Part shown: positions 11,761 through 23,085 of the stretch, in pieces
Numbering within the stretch: the stretch's first letter is position 1
Layout of the letters: each line of letters opens with the position of its first letter
From: Siphonodentalium dalli
Taxonomy: Eukaryota > Mollusca > Scaphopoda > Gadilida > Siphonodentaliidae
NCBI GenBank assembly: GCA_032622095.1
Contig: CP136063.1
Location: 91,175,980-91,239,979 of the forward strand
DNA: 64,000 bases
Direction of reading: 5' to 3'
Made by a program: the position numbers and the translations under genes
Notes under the pieces: generated by a model
The model's database searches: none
The model's input: only the letters and a program-made list of their open reading frames with translations
Told to the model about the DNA's origin: nothing

Positions 11761-12195
11761 AAGCCTGCAAATAGTTTGTCTGTCATTTGCAGAATGAGGT
11801 CCCCAGAGGGTGAATTTAGTGATGCTATCTCGAACGGCGGGCTAGTATCACCAAATTCACCTACTGGGAACCTCATTCTGCTTTATAGCTCTCAAATGCT
11901 ATGGGGGATCTAGGATCAGATTGAAGTTCCCCCTTTGGAAGTTGGTGATGGTCACCCATTATTCACCTCGATTTTGCATTTTATCTTCTGCAAATTTGGT
12001 AAGATAGAAACTGAACAGAAGGGAAAAAGTAACTAGTAGCAATGTAAATTTGAGACTATAGACACTTCCCAGATGATGAGGCCTGAGCAGAATGAGGTCT
12101 CCAGAGGGTGAAGTTGGTACAGCGGGCTAGCATCACTAAATTCAGCCTCTGGGGACCTCATTCTGCAAATGACAGTCAAACTATTTGCAGGCTTG
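11761..12195. mobile_element. D element, near full length
   Basis: The inverted ends AAGCCTGCAAATAGTTTGTC / GACAGTCAAACTATTTGCAG enclose two terminal hairpins (GAATGAGGTCCCCAGAGG...CCTCATTCTGC) and a roughly 200-bp spacer containing TAGGATCAGATTGAAGTTCC. It has no coding capacity. Confidence 0.88.
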
Positions 12196-12445
12196 CATGA
12201 AGGTTACTGTAGTTAACATTTTCCCAGTATATTTTATGCACTAGGCGAATGAAGTGACCTGATAGATGTGAACGAAGTGACCTGATTTGTTTTTGAAATT
12301 GCCCCAGTTTATATTTGTTTGCCTACTAAAATAGAGTCAAAAGATGGCTATCAAAATTGGGTTAATGGCTCCAGGCATGGTGTACCTCCATAGATATTAA
12401 GTTTGTAGTTAATATGCTGATCCACATGAAGTAAACTCTCTTCTG

Positions 12446-13626
12446 TTAAAGGCCCACTTCATTTTCGAACCCTCAGATCACATATATAAAATATATGCCA
12501 TATTATATACCATGAACCCTCAGATCACATATATAAAATATATGCCATATTATATACCATGAACCCCCAGATCACATATATAAAATATATGCCATATTAT
12601 ATACCATGAACCCCCAGATCACATATATAAAATATATGCCATATTATATACCATGAACCCTCAGATCACATATATAAAATATATGCCATATTATATACCA
12701 TGAACCCCCAGATCACATATATAAAATATATGCCATATTATATACCATGAACCCCCAGATCACATATATAAAATATATGCCATATTATATACCATGAACC
12801 CTCAGATCACATATATAAAATATATGCCATATTATATACCATGAACCCCCAGATCACATATATAAAATATATGCCATATTATATACCATGAACCCCCAGA
12901 TCACATATATAAAATATATGCCATATTATATACCATGAACCCCCAGATCACATATATAAAATATATGCCATATTATATACCATGAACCCTCAGATCACAT
13001 ATATAAAATATATGCCATATTATATACCATGAACCCCCAGATCACATATATAAAATATATGCCATATTATATACCATGAACCCCCAGATCACATATATAA
13101 AATATATGCCATATTATATACCATGAACCCTCAGATCACATATATAAAATATATGCCATATTATATACCATGAACCCCCAGATCACATATATAAAATATA
13201 TGCCATATTATATACCATTTGAAAGAGGAAGTTCAAAAACATTGTATTATCAACTTATCCGGTGTAATAAACTGTGAACATGTTGTTTTTGTTGAATTGC
13301 CAAATGCGTTCTGTCATCTGGATTGCAGTAAAAAGCAGTATTATTTTCAATACAGGGGGAATAACTCTAAAAAATAAAGATAGAGTTCTTCCCCTTCCAT
13401 TGAAAAAGTTTGAATTCTGTTGCATTCTGGGAGGCAAATGGGGAAGTCATTCTATGACTTCAGCAGTTTTCTATTTCTCTGTGGGCATCTTCTGAGACAG
13501 ATGTTTCAAATAGTGATGAATTATAGTATTTTAATCATATTTTATGGCATAGATTGTTACTAAAACCGTATATCAAGTCACTATAAAAAAAATAATTGGT
13601 GACTCGAAAATTAAGTGGGCCTTTAA
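12446..13626. mobile_element. TTAA element E carrying an expanded satellite
   Basis: TTAA, then AGGCCCACTTCATTTTCGAA; the right end is CTCGAAAATTAAGTGGGCCT then TTAA. A compact 372-bp copy lies reversed at 51848-52219 and aligns with both flanks. There the segment corresponding to one satellite unit occurs once, while here it occurs 16 times. Confidence 0.9.
12475..13218. repeat. 47-bp satellite array, about 16 units
   Basis: The unit AGATCACATATATAAAATAT... runs to ATACCATGAACCC(C/T)C. Units are almost identical; the visible difference is one C/T position. Read across the array it runs T T C C T C C T C C C T C C T C, hinting at a trimeric (141-bp) higher-order unit. Confidence 0.97.
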
Positions 13627-13630
13627 ATGG

Positions 13631-13710
13631 GTGGTGGCTTAGTTGGCAAGGTGCTTAGCACATTACACTCTCTGGTCTGATGATGGCAAAGCTGGTCCGA
13701 TGTAGTTAAT
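13631..13710 (+). repeat. Possible degenerate tRNA-like SINE head
   Basis: GTGGCTTAGTTGGCAAGGTG resembles a Pol III A box. GCTGGTCCGATG about 45 bases on is a poor B box. No SINE body follows. Confidence 0.25.
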
Positions 13711-13924
13711 TTTCATTATAAGCCATGCTTGTCAATGTTTGATAAGTGTAAGTGTGACCGATTAGTCTAACTATTAAAAGTTTGAAGGATAGAAAAACAC
13801 AGAATCAAACATCAAGGGAACTTTATAACATTGAACAAACAAGGCAGGACACATAATACTTGTTTCTCAATAATCTACTTCACATTAGAAGGTGGTTCTA
13901 ACTTGAGCTTGCATGCTTTTCTGT

Positions 13925-14110
13925 GACTTTCATTAGTCGATATTGCAATAAACATTGAATTAATTACCCAGGAGAAATTCCATAATTGTAAGTGATGCAA
14001 AACAAATTCGCTCATAAAGTCACTTAAATCGTACACTTCGGAGTTGGGATCTTCACCTACAGTGATCTACATTATTAACGAACTATTAAAGAAACCATAT
14101 ACCTTCAATC
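13925..14110. repeat. Dispersed repeat segment
   Basis: The first half (GCAATAAACATT... TAATTGTAAGTGATGCAAA) matches 1980-2080. The second half (GAGTTGGGATCTTCACCTAC) matches 7785-7830. The copies differ in module order. Confidence 0.55.
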
Positions 14111-14125
14111 TGATTAACAAGACTA

Positions 14126-14338
14126 CAGTAATGCCCTAAGTAATCGACCCCTTAACCACAGCAGAATTATGGGTAACTTTTCAGGATTTAGTCGGAAATA
14201 TGGCTTGTTGCCATTCATTGGAAAGCTCTCGATGAGAGCTTTCCGATGAATGGCAACAAGCCATATTTCTGACTAAATCCTGAAACGTCACCCATAATTA
14301 TACTGTGGTTAAGGGGTCGATTACTTAGGGCATTACTG
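14126..14338. mobile_element. MITE A palindrome, 213 bp
   Basis: TA-flanked and nearly perfect along its length. Both arms share the private variants CCCTAAGTAATC and GACCCCTTAACC (mirror: GGTTAAGGGGTCGATTACTTAGGG). Confidence 0.95.
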
Positions 14339-14605
14339 TACGTAATTTTGGCTTACCTAGTTCATATAAATAACTTCCCAAAATAGTCTGATCAGCTGAA
14401 GTTCATGAAATTGGGACATGGTGTTTACTATACCATTTCACCATGATTCAGCATATCTTTCTTTGAAGTTCCTTTGCCTTGTTGCATGAAGGACATCACG
14501 TAATCTTATATATTGACATAATCCGATATATTGACTCCTTATCATTTCTTGCTGCATGTCCACAAACTATCTTTATCTCATTAATATTGTGCCACCCTGT
14601 GTTTG

Positions 14606-14868
14606 TTAACCCTTTCATGATGGGAGCTGTGCTGGGCACCAAAAATGATAGTGTGCTAACTGCATTATCTTATATATGCGAGTCTCCCATATGGGAGCTT
14701 CACATATATAAGAGAATACACTGGCTTACAATGGCAAGGTAAATAGTGTAGGCCAATGTATTCTCTTATATATGCGAGGCTCCCTATGGGAGACTCGCAT
14801 ATATAAGAGAATGCATTGGCACAGGGTTTTTACCAAATGTTTGCAAGCTCCAGTCATCGATGGATTAA
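14606..14868. mobile_element. TTAA element C1, full length with two hairpins
   Basis: TTAA, then CCCTTTCATGATGGGAGCTG; the right end is GCTCCAGTCATCGATGGA then TTAA. Two hairpin cassettes of about 70 nt (CTTATATATGCGAG...CATATATAAG) are separated by TACAATGGCAAGGTAAATAG. Confidence 0.87.
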
Positions 14869-15070
14869 ATATCGGCATTATTATTGTCAGGAAATTTACT
14901 GCACATTCTCCAAATGGGAAATTAATGAAGTCAGTTTTACTCTAAACCAAAGAAATTTGATGAAGTTTCAAATTTTACAAATGTCTGTTTTTCGTATTGA
15001 GGAATATTTAGCATATAGAATGTATAAGTATAATTTTGTTAACTTTTATCGTGCCATGGCATCCAGATAA

Positions 15071-15472
15071 GGGAAGTCAGTGGCCGAGTGGATAGCGTAC
15101 TGGTCTCTCGTGCTAAAGGTCCAGCGATCGATTCCCGGTCGGGTATTCTGACAAAATCCAAACTTGGTCAGATTACCACGTTGTACGAATGAAAAGTGTC
15201 ATTCGTGATCACACAATATATATCCGAATACATAACTGACTTCCCTTCACGGCGACATCATGTCCAGGTATGTTGTCGTGAGTGTGGTACGCTGTCGGAT
15301 CGGGAGCCGACATAAATGGCTGACCCATGTACATGGGTGACTATGTGCACGTTAAAGAACCCGGCTGTAGGTCAGAGTAGCCCACCAAAGCACCGACCAC
15401 AGTCGAGACCTGGACCCTTTCTGTAATACCCGAAAGGGGAGTTGACAGGTAATTCTAGATAGATAGATAGAT
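15071..15472 (+). mobile_element. tRNA-derived SINE
   Basis: The head reads AGTGGCCGAGTGGATAGCG (A box of tRNA-Ser/Leu type), and 40 bases later GATCGATTCCCGGTCGGG (B box). These are the internal promoter of RNA polymerase III. The body contains GTGCACGTTAAAGAACCCGG, a block shared by many invertebrate SINE central domains. It ends in a (TAGA)n tail at 15455-15472. Non-coding and not a functional tRNA, since no acceptor stem closes. Confidence 0.85.
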
Positions 15473-15778
15473 AACCAAACAGAATGTATCCAGTTGCGGC
15501 CAAATGCACATAATTGAGAGCAATGTCCGGCTTATTCCAATGACGTGGTACTGGGACATCCTGTTATGTGGCCGGGTGGCCGGACTATTATTGAATTGAA
15601 ATAAACGACCGTGACACTCTATATTAAACTGCAATATTTTAGGGTGATTGCAGTACTCTTGAACTAAAAGAGTTAATTCCCTTGAATCTCAGCTAAGATT
15701 TCAAATTGGGAGATGTCAGTTCTACCTGTTTGGTCATAAGGGAGAAGTGGACTATTGTCAAAGAGATGTAACAATTGT
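15473..15778. other. No gene seen; dispersed repeat traces
   Basis: TTGAATTGAAATAAACGACC here resembles 16597-16618. ATTTTAGGGTGAxxxxxAGTACTxTTGAACTAAAAGA here resembles 17600-17630. A larger dispersed repeat is likely but its ends are not clear. Confidence 0.4.
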
Positions 15779-16267
15779 TTAACCCTTTCAGTGCCAGTAC
15801 AATTGTTTAAAACCCTTTCTATGCCAGTGTCTAATTTACGGTCTGTAAAATCGGCGGTAAAATAACAAAATAATTTTTTTTTTTTTTTTTTTTTTTAGAT
15901 TTTTTTTAGTTGAATTTTGTTTGGGTATGCTTAAGCATGCTATAGCAAATTTAAAAACAAACTGGATAAAACCTTAGGGGCATGTTATAACTCAAAACTA
16001 TCGCCAAGTATTCATAGTAATAATTTTGATGCCCATGAAAAACGTAAGATTCCCTGGCACTAAACCTACAAAATAAGTCTGTTAAAGAATATAAGAAAAA
16101 ATTATTAAAATTGTAAAAAATAATAACAAATGATGAAAAATTGTTAGGCCAATGCATTCTCTTATATATGCGAGGCGACCTATGGTCGACTCGCATATAT
16201 AAGAGAATGCATTGGCACAGGGTATATGGGTTGATACAAAAATCGGACCTGGCACTGAAAGGGTTAA
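15779..16267. mobile_element. TTAA element C2 (489 bp)
   Basis: TTAA, then CCCTTTCAGTGCCAG; the right end is CTGGCACTGAAAGGG then TTAA. It contains one 70-nt hairpin cassette at 16146-16216. The left part is partly duplicated (CAATTGTTTAA...CCCTTTC twice) and holds a T run of about 24. Confidence 0.88.
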
Positions 16268-17802
16268 ATCAATTTACACCCACAACATCACACTTCTATG
16301 ATCCAATAAGTATTATGCAATACAAGAGCCCATTTACAATATCTGAAGTCACTTATCCTCGGGACAAAAATAGAGAGAAGTGAAGAAGATGTCCCTAGGC
16401 TGGTCCCTCTGACCATATAACAAAACATAAAAATGTAGAATGCCCAGATATACAGTCAGGGCAGAGGATTATTGGGTGTCGAACTTGTCCTCACATCAGT
16501 TCACATCCAATTTATTTTATGTTGATAGATATTTTCATATTGGCAGAATTTGTAATAAAAAAAGGACACTGACTTGCAATTAATGGAACTATATTATTGG
16601 ATTGAAATAAATAACCCTGACCACGCTGGTCATCCTATAATACCCGCTGTGGGCAAATATTGAGTAATCCCTGTTGCGGGCACCAGTAAAGACAACAGGT
16701 AGGATTGTTTTGAGGGAAATTTTGTCGTTAATTGTTTTTCTTCGGACACAAGTCCGGATTCTCGAGGTGCTTGATAAATCCATCTTCAGCCAAATGTCAA
16801 CAGTTTCAATGAATAAAGCTCAATAAAGTGACGAAATGAATCAATGAATTGTGATAATAAGTTTAAATTTGTCATATTTGTGTGTTTTCAGCTCCAAGAT
16901 GAGTGCGTGGTGATAAATTTGGAAATCGTTGTCAATGCTACATTGTTATAGATAGTTTAGGAAACTAAATCTACATTCACATTGGAATTTGCTGCATTTT
17001 AAGTAGGAAAATATTGACAATTTCATGTGATACTCCACGGTGTCAGAGTAAACCCCGAAGTGATTTTGCCCGCATCGCAGTTTACTCATGCCTGCATTAC
17101 GTTTTACTTTATCGATGCACGGTATGTTTGGAAAGATGTCTTTATTTGAATTACTTGAAAGGGATTTGAGTTTTTTAGTGTAAAAACACGTCACGGGTAG
17201 AGTGTCCCATATAGATTGTTCCATGTTTTAAAAAAAATTCTCGAGAAGTGTTTGCAGTGAACGTTTTGCTGAATGAAACTTAAATTTACCCAGAAATTCC
17301 GAATGCGCTCGACTAAGATTGTGTTTTTCTCGAGAACTGATATCTGAATTTTATCTGAACTCCTGTCACAGCATAAAAAGGCATTGTATCATATATATGT
17401 CTTCCATTGGTTGGTACAACTTCTAAATTGAACTGGTTAGACTAGCCTTGGTATGAAAAACTCTAACTGTTATAGACCGATGTGCGGTTTACTGACTCCC
17501 GCATCTGCCCGCACCAGGGTTTACTGCCTGCACCAGGGTTTACTGCCTGCAGCCGGGATTATAGGATAGAAAATAGCATGCTGACACTCCAACTAAATTA
17601 TTTTAGGGTGACCTGGAACTAAAAGATTTAATTCCTTGTAGGAATCTATTGATATGGGTGCCTGATAGCACTTATACTAGGTAATGGAAAAATTTATAAC
17701 AGTTAGACATTTCAGGGTCCAATATTAGTTTAACTTTTTTTTTAGAACTGTCAAGCATGATGATACTAGTTACTACCAGTAGAAATTTATTGGGATAAAT
17801 TC
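16268..17802. other. No gene seen
   Basis: AT-rich DNA without a recognisable exon. GGGATTATAGGATAG (about 17553) and CTATAATACCCGC (about 16637) look like facing ends of a dispersed repeat related to 15473-15778. CCTGCACCAGGGTTTACTG is duplicated in tandem near 17510-17545. Confidence 0.4.
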
Positions 17803-18895
17803 ATTATACCCCTGCAATGAAGTTGTGGGGTGTATACTGGAATCAGCTTGTCCACATTCATCCGTCGTCCTTCCTCAGTCCGTGGACACAAATTTGATCG
17901 GAGTTTTTCTCAGTTGTTTTTTTATCATTTCCGTGAAACTTGGCACGGAAATCAACCACCATGGGATCCTGTGCACCTGCGATTATGACGTCTGTCAGAC
18001 TTTTTTTGGTGGAGTTATCCCCATTTTTTTACTTAGAATTTTTTTTTTTTTGCAACATTTATAATTTTTCCGAGCTTTTATTCCTACATTTTTAGGTCAA
18101 TTTTTTTAAAACTTGGCACAAATATTTAGTACCATGGTAACCTGTGCACCTCCTATTATGACGTCTGTCCGACGTTATTTGGTGGAGTTATCCCCCTTTT
18201 TCGACTTATAAAATGTTTTGCAACATGCATAATTTTGTCTGAGCTTTTATTCCTACATTTTTAGGTCAATGTTTTTGAAACTTGTAACAGTTATGTAGTA
18301 CCATGGTAACCTGTGCACCTGCGATTATGATAACAGTTCTTCTTCTTTTTTTGTGGAGTTATTCCCCTTTTTCCACTTAGAACATTTCGCAACATGCATA
18401 ATTTAGTCCGAGATTTTATTCCTACATTTTTTGGTCAATTTTTTAAAAACTTGGCACAAATATTTAGTACCATGGTAACCTGTGCACCTCCTATTATGAC
18501 GTCTGTCCGACGTTATTTGGTGGAGTTATCCCCCTTTTTCGACTTAGAAAATGTTTTGCAACATGCATAATTTTGTCTGAGCTTTTATTCCTACATTTTT
18601 AGGTCAATGTTTTTGAAACTTGTAACAGTTATGTAGTACCATGGTAACCTGTGCACCTGCGATTATGATAACAGTTCTTCTTCTTTTTTTGTGGAGTTAT
18701 TCCCCTTTTTCCACTTAGAACATTTCGCAACATGCATAATTTAGTCCGAGATTTTATTCCTACATTTTTTGGTCAATAGGTTTAGGATTAGGGTTAGGGT
18801 TTAGGGTTGTCCACCTTCAATGGGAATCGCTATTTTTAACAAAATGTTTACTGACACGTGAAACATCTTAGTGTTGGGGGGTATCCTTAGTCTAG
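17803..18895. mobile_element. Pearl/Helentron-like element, five monomers of about 169 bp
   Basis: It starts TTATACCCCTGCAATGAAG and pairs with GTGGGGTGTATACTGG as a terminal hairpin; a degraded GTCC tract follows. Monomers of about 169 bp follow, with anchors (ACTTGGCAC or ACTTGTAAC) at 17938, 18111, 18280, 18449 and 18619. 18111-18448 is repeated almost exactly in the next 338 bp. The 3' end, GGGGGGTATCC..TAGTC, matches the copy at 37182. Confidence 0.8.
18779..18809 (+). repeat. Short telomere-like TTAGGG tract inside the element
   Basis: GGTTTAGGATTAGGGTTAGG then GTTTAGGGTT. A weaker version (TTTAAGATTAGGGTTATGG) sits at the same place in the copy at 37182-37972, so it belongs to the element rather than to a chromosome end. 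Confidence 0.8.
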
Positions 18896-18959
18896 TTATT
18901 ACCTGTTTAAATTGAAGCTTAACCATTTTTTACTACTTTAAATCTCTCATTCAGTTATA

Positions 18960-19090
18960 AAAGTATACATTAGGAAGGTCTATTTTTCATCTGGAGGGTT
19001 TCCAGGAAAAATATTGATCTTTTTATCTGAACATTTCCTAAGGGAAATACTCATAAATGAGTGGAAATACTCATAAATGAGTATTTAGTA
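18960..19090. repeat. Remnant of K-type TTAA element
   Basis: ATCTGAACATTTCCTAAGGG matches the right stem of family K at 30250-30270. It is followed by a tandem pair of GGAAATACTCATAAATGAGT. Confidence 0.5.
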
Positions 19091-19300
19091 AATATTGAGT
19101 GATTAATTTCCTATCAAACACAAGGGAACTGCCTCAAAGTTCGAAAATTAGAGACATCATGCACATCCTCCATTCAGTCACAAAGGCTGGATTTCAGTTA
19201 ATAAATGTGCCTTAACCTCAACCTTCTACGATTTTATGAACGTTAGGAGGCAAAATCCAATGAATGATACATTCAGCTTACACAACTGAGTATTGATGTA

Positions 19301-19405
19301 CAGTAATGCCCAAAGTATATGACCCTTCAACCACAGCAGAATTATCCTGAAAAATTTCCCATAATTCTGCTGTGGTTTAGGGGTAAATTATTTAGAACAT
19401 TACTG
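19301..19405. mobile_element. MITE A, subfamily A2, internally deleted (105 bp)
   Basis: The left arm GCCCAAAGTATATGACCCTT is shared only with 26423. The right arm has TGTGGTTTAGGGG. TA-flanked, loop deleted. Confidence 0.87.
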
Positions 19406-19538
19406 TATTTAGTATTTACATTTGTTCTTCTCTGCTTGGATATGTACATGTTGATATACTGGAAAAAACTAAAACTAATAAAGCGAGAGAAGTGACACAT
19501 TTCAGGGACAAAAATATTCCACGCCTCTCTCTAGGCTA

Positions 19539-19751
19539 CAGTAATGCCCTAAATAATTGACTCCTTAACGACAGCAGAATTATGGGTAACTTTTCAGCAT
19601 TTAGTCGGAAATATGGCTTGTTGCCATTCATCGGAAAGCTCTCACTGAGAGCTTTCCGATGAATGGCAACAAGCCATATTTCCAACTAAATGCTGAAAAG
19701 TTACCCATAATTCTGCTGTGGTTAAGGAGAGGATTATTTAGGGCATTACTA
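19539..19751. mobile_element. MITE A palindrome, 213 bp
   Basis: TA-flanked; left CAGTAATGCCCTAAATAATT, right GATTATTTAGGGCATTACTA; loop CTCACTGAG. Both arms read TTTTCAGCATTTAGT / ACTAAATGCTGAAAA, a shared private variant. Confidence 0.93.
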
Positions 19752-20350
19752 TATCTGTTCAAAAGTCATACAGAACTAATTTTGAATAATCTTAGATCAT
19801 GAAAAGCCGGCTTATCTCATATAAATTACTCTTTGATTCAATAGTCTTTAATAATATATAAAGAGGTCACAGTAATTCATGCCCTATAACGGGGGTACTT
19901 TAAGAAATGCCGTTTCACTGTTGCACAGCATAATTGGATCGTAGTCATTTTTTTTAATTTTTAGAAATTAGATACATCACTTCTATTCAGTCACAAAAGC
20001 TGGATTTCAGTTACCAAGGCTATCTGTTCAAAGCAAGTTGTTTAACATTATATTAAACTAATTTTGAATAATCTATTAAAAACCGGCTTGTCTCTTTAAA
20101 TTACTCTTTTTCAATAGTCGGGACGAGATACAATAGTATACCTGACCTTAGCTAACTGGTGTGTTATGTGTTTTATTCACTGTAAGTGAGGTCGAGACAA
20201 GCCTATTATACTGCCTGTATGACTATTTTATTTACGAGGTCACAGTAATTCGAGGTCACAGTAATTCGTGCCCTGTAGTTGTGTACTTTACGAAATGCCT
20301 GTTTCACTGTGACTCAGCATGTTTGGATCGTTGTGATGGTGCGGAGCCTA
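19752..20350. repeat. Diverged direct duplication
   Basis: 19755-19950 and 20025-20340 share blocks in the same order: CTAATTTTGAATAATCT, AAATTACTCTTT..TTCAATAGTC, GAGGTCACAGTAATTC and AATGCCxGTTTCACTGT. GAGGTCACAGTAATTC is itself doubled in the second copy. No coding capacity. Confidence 0.6.
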
Positions 20351-20828
20351 TAAGGAAACGCGCCACAATATCGCTTATTTTAAATTCAAATGAGGCACAG
20401 CTGGATAAGAATTTTCTGCATCGTCATTTCCACTAGTATCGACCTACTTCAGGTCATACAATGTCAATATTACATTTCTCATGCTAAGTTTCGTCCAAAT
20501 TGACACAATATTACCTAGGGACAAATTTGAAGAATGCTATTATAGAGCACTTTCTTTATTTTGAGTTGTGTCTAATTATACCTCACACCCAATGTAAATA
20601 AGTGGTATACTGGATTACGTAAGTCTTAGGGGTACTTTCAAAAGAGATATATTGGACTACATGTGTCCAGTACAAATATATGCTGACCAAACATGTATGT
20701 CTTTAAATTTCCTAAGTTGTATTTCAGTGGCAAATTCTTATATGATTTTCGAGGAGAAAGCGTAATGAGCGAACATAAGGGGCTGAAATTTTATAGCATT
20801 ACGTTTGTGTAGACTTTTGGTAAAAAGC

Positions 20829-21221
20829 TTGAGTTTAGTGTGCCTGTCATTTGCAGAATGAGGCCCCCAGAGGGTGAATTTAGTGACGCTATCCTGCATA
20901 GCAGGCTAGCATCACTAAATTCACTCTCTGGGGACCTCATTCTGCATGGCCTCATCTGCTATGGGAGACACAGACTCAGATTGAAGTTCCCAAATGGTGA
21001 ATATTGTGATGTACACCCATTGGGAACCTCGATTATGCAATGTGTCGTCTGCCAATTTGGGGATATATAGAAATAAAACTAAAAAGAAATAGAATCTATG
21101 TGAAGAAGTTTCTATAGAAATTTGATAATAAAGAAACTTTGCAGAGAAGATGAAGCCTAAGCTATGAGGGATAGTGTCACTAAATTCACCCTCTGGGGAC
21201 CTCATTCTGCAAATGACAGGG
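20829..21221. mobile_element. D element, right terminal repeat truncated
   Basis: The left part GTGTGCCTGTCATTTGCAGA plus first hairpin is intact. The spacer differs from D1 (contains GTAGAAACTTC-like sequence, as in 47797-48129), defining a second spacer subfamily. The right hairpin is half deleted. Confidence 0.82.
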
Positions 21222-21345
21222 TTGTTTGGTACACAGGATTCATGCCATTTTCAGGCAGTACACAGTATTCACACCCATCCGTTAACTGTTACTCAGGATT
21301 CATGTCCAATTTAACTGGTATTCAGTATGCAGCAGGTACACAGAT

Positions 21346-21715
21346 TTTAGCTCACCTGAGACGAAGTCTCCGGTGGAGCTATAGTCATCACTTCTCGTCC
21401 GTCGTCCGTCCGTCTGTCCGTCCGTCGAGCCGTCCGTCCGTCCATCCGTCAACAATTCTTTAAACATCTTCTCCTCTGAAACCATCAGACCGAGGTCAAA
21501 TGAGGTCACCAAGTCAAATAGTTTTGATGTCAGGACCATAACTATTTTTCCACTTAGTAATTCTTAAAACGACTTCTTTTCTGAAGTTGTCGGGCCGATT
21601 GGGTTCATATTTGGTATGAGGGTACCTTGGTTGACTGTGGTTCAGATTTGTTCAAATGAGGTCACTGGGTCAAATGTGGGTGGGGCTATGGACATAAATT
21701 TGAAGAAATATTTTT
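21346..21715. mobile_element. Pearl/Helentron-like element
   Basis: Terminal hairpin TAGCTCACCTGAGACGAAG / TCTCCGGTGGAGCTATAG, then (GTCC)n at 21400-21450, then GGGCCGATTGGGTTCATATT and TTGACTGTGGTTCAGATTTG. Same plan as 23086. Confidence 0.65.
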
Positions 21716-22078
21716 TTTTTAGATTTAACTTATTGCTCAATTTAACCAAAAAATAACAAAATTATATATATTTTATTTTATTTTGTTCAGTAAATTCCTT
21801 TTAATACTAGTATCTGTGCATTCCCATTACAAGCTAACTCTGCTATGAACTGACAGACATGACACATGTTGTTTATAATCAGGGCCAGATAGACAGATAA
21901 GAGAACTTCTGTAGCTATAGGCAGAGTCCCCAGGGAGTGTATTCATGTCATTCATAATTTAAATGAGATTAATGGTGTTGTACATTTGTTTTCTAAAGTT
22001 GTCAGTAGCATGGTCATTGTTTACAATACAATGGTCATTAATATCAGATTAAATTCATTTTCTCAGAGCTTTAAGTGT

Positions 22079-22456
22079 GTCTGGCATTTGTGGAATGAGG
22101 TTCCCAGAGGCTAGCATCGCCAAATACATCCTATGAGGACCTCATTCTGCTTAGGCTTCATCTTCTGGGAAGTATCTAGAGTCTCAAATTGACATTTTTA
22201 GCAGCTCTTTTCCCTTCTGTTCAGATTTTAAAATGCATAATTGAGGTGTCAAATGGGTGCGCATACTGTCATTATGACAGTGTCATATGTCAGTAATGTC
22301 ACCAACTTCAGCTGGAGAACTTCTGTCTGTCCCTAGGTCTTCCATAGCAGTTGAGGACTAAGTAAAATTGGGTTCCCAGATGGTGAATTTGGTGATGCTA
22401 GCCTACCTTACAGAATAGCATCACTACATTCACCCTTTTGGGACCTCAGACACACT
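22079..22456. mobile_element. D element, degraded
   Basis: Ends GTGTGTCTGGCATTTGTGGA and CCTCAGACACAC. Both hairpins carry deletions and the spacer runs in reverse relative to D1. Confidence 0.78.
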
Positions 22457-22539
22457 AAATTCACGCTTGGCTGTTCCAATATTATTTTCTTAACCACTTA
22501 GCTATGTGACCTCATTATACCTTATTATGGACAAAAAAG

Positions 22540-22960
22540 TGTGGGGGTATATTGGATTAAATATGTTGGTCTGTCGGAGTGTCCTTCCATCCATTGTTCT
22601 GTCCATCCATCCATCAACAATTGTTTTCTTCTCGAGATCTATATGAATTCCCTACCTGTATGTGACTCACATTCAGATTTGTTCAAATAAGTTCACCATG
22701 TCAAATAGGAGGGGTGCCAGGGCCATAACGTTTTCCCTCCATAGTAATTCTAACAACTATTACTACTCAAGAACAATCAAGTCTATTTAGCTTATATTTG
22801 TGTATGCAGGGTCCTTGGGTGGCATGTTTAGATCTGTTCCAATGGGGGCCTTTTTGGAAAATCAATTAACTTCAACTCTTAAAAGTGAATGTTTATAATT
22901 ATAAGATGAATAGATATCAGAGATGGGGGTTCATGTTTGTTCAAATAGGGGGCAGAGACC
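22540..22960. mobile_element. Diverged pearl/Helentron-like element
   Basis: GGGGGTATATTGGATTAAAT, then (CCAT)n/GTCC tract and blocks AGATTTGTTCAAATAAG and GGGGTGCCAGGGCCATAAC like those at 23280. Confidence 0.5.
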
Positions 22961-23085
22961 CCACCCACACTACCTGTATCTATGATGTACGCTACTGGTA
23001 TAATAAGATAATGTCATATTCTTGCAGGGATGTCCCCACAGTGTTGGGGAGGTGATTTACAGATTTGTTCAACGAAATGTAATTT

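Noticed and set aside
12475-13218. Possible CRISPR-like array
   Set aside because: The repeat units are directly contiguous with no unique spacers, and the genome is animal; it is a satellite.
15080-15145. Functional tRNA gene
   Set aside because: A and B boxes are present but no acceptor or anticodon stem closes; it is the SINE head.
17825-18064. Cysteine-containing frame in the 17.8-kb repeat (also 37336-37787)
   Set aside because: Translation of the pearl-like monomer, broken in every other monomer.
18779-18809. True telomere or chromosome fusion point
   Set aside because: Only a few imperfect repeats, and the same tract is present in another copy of the element.
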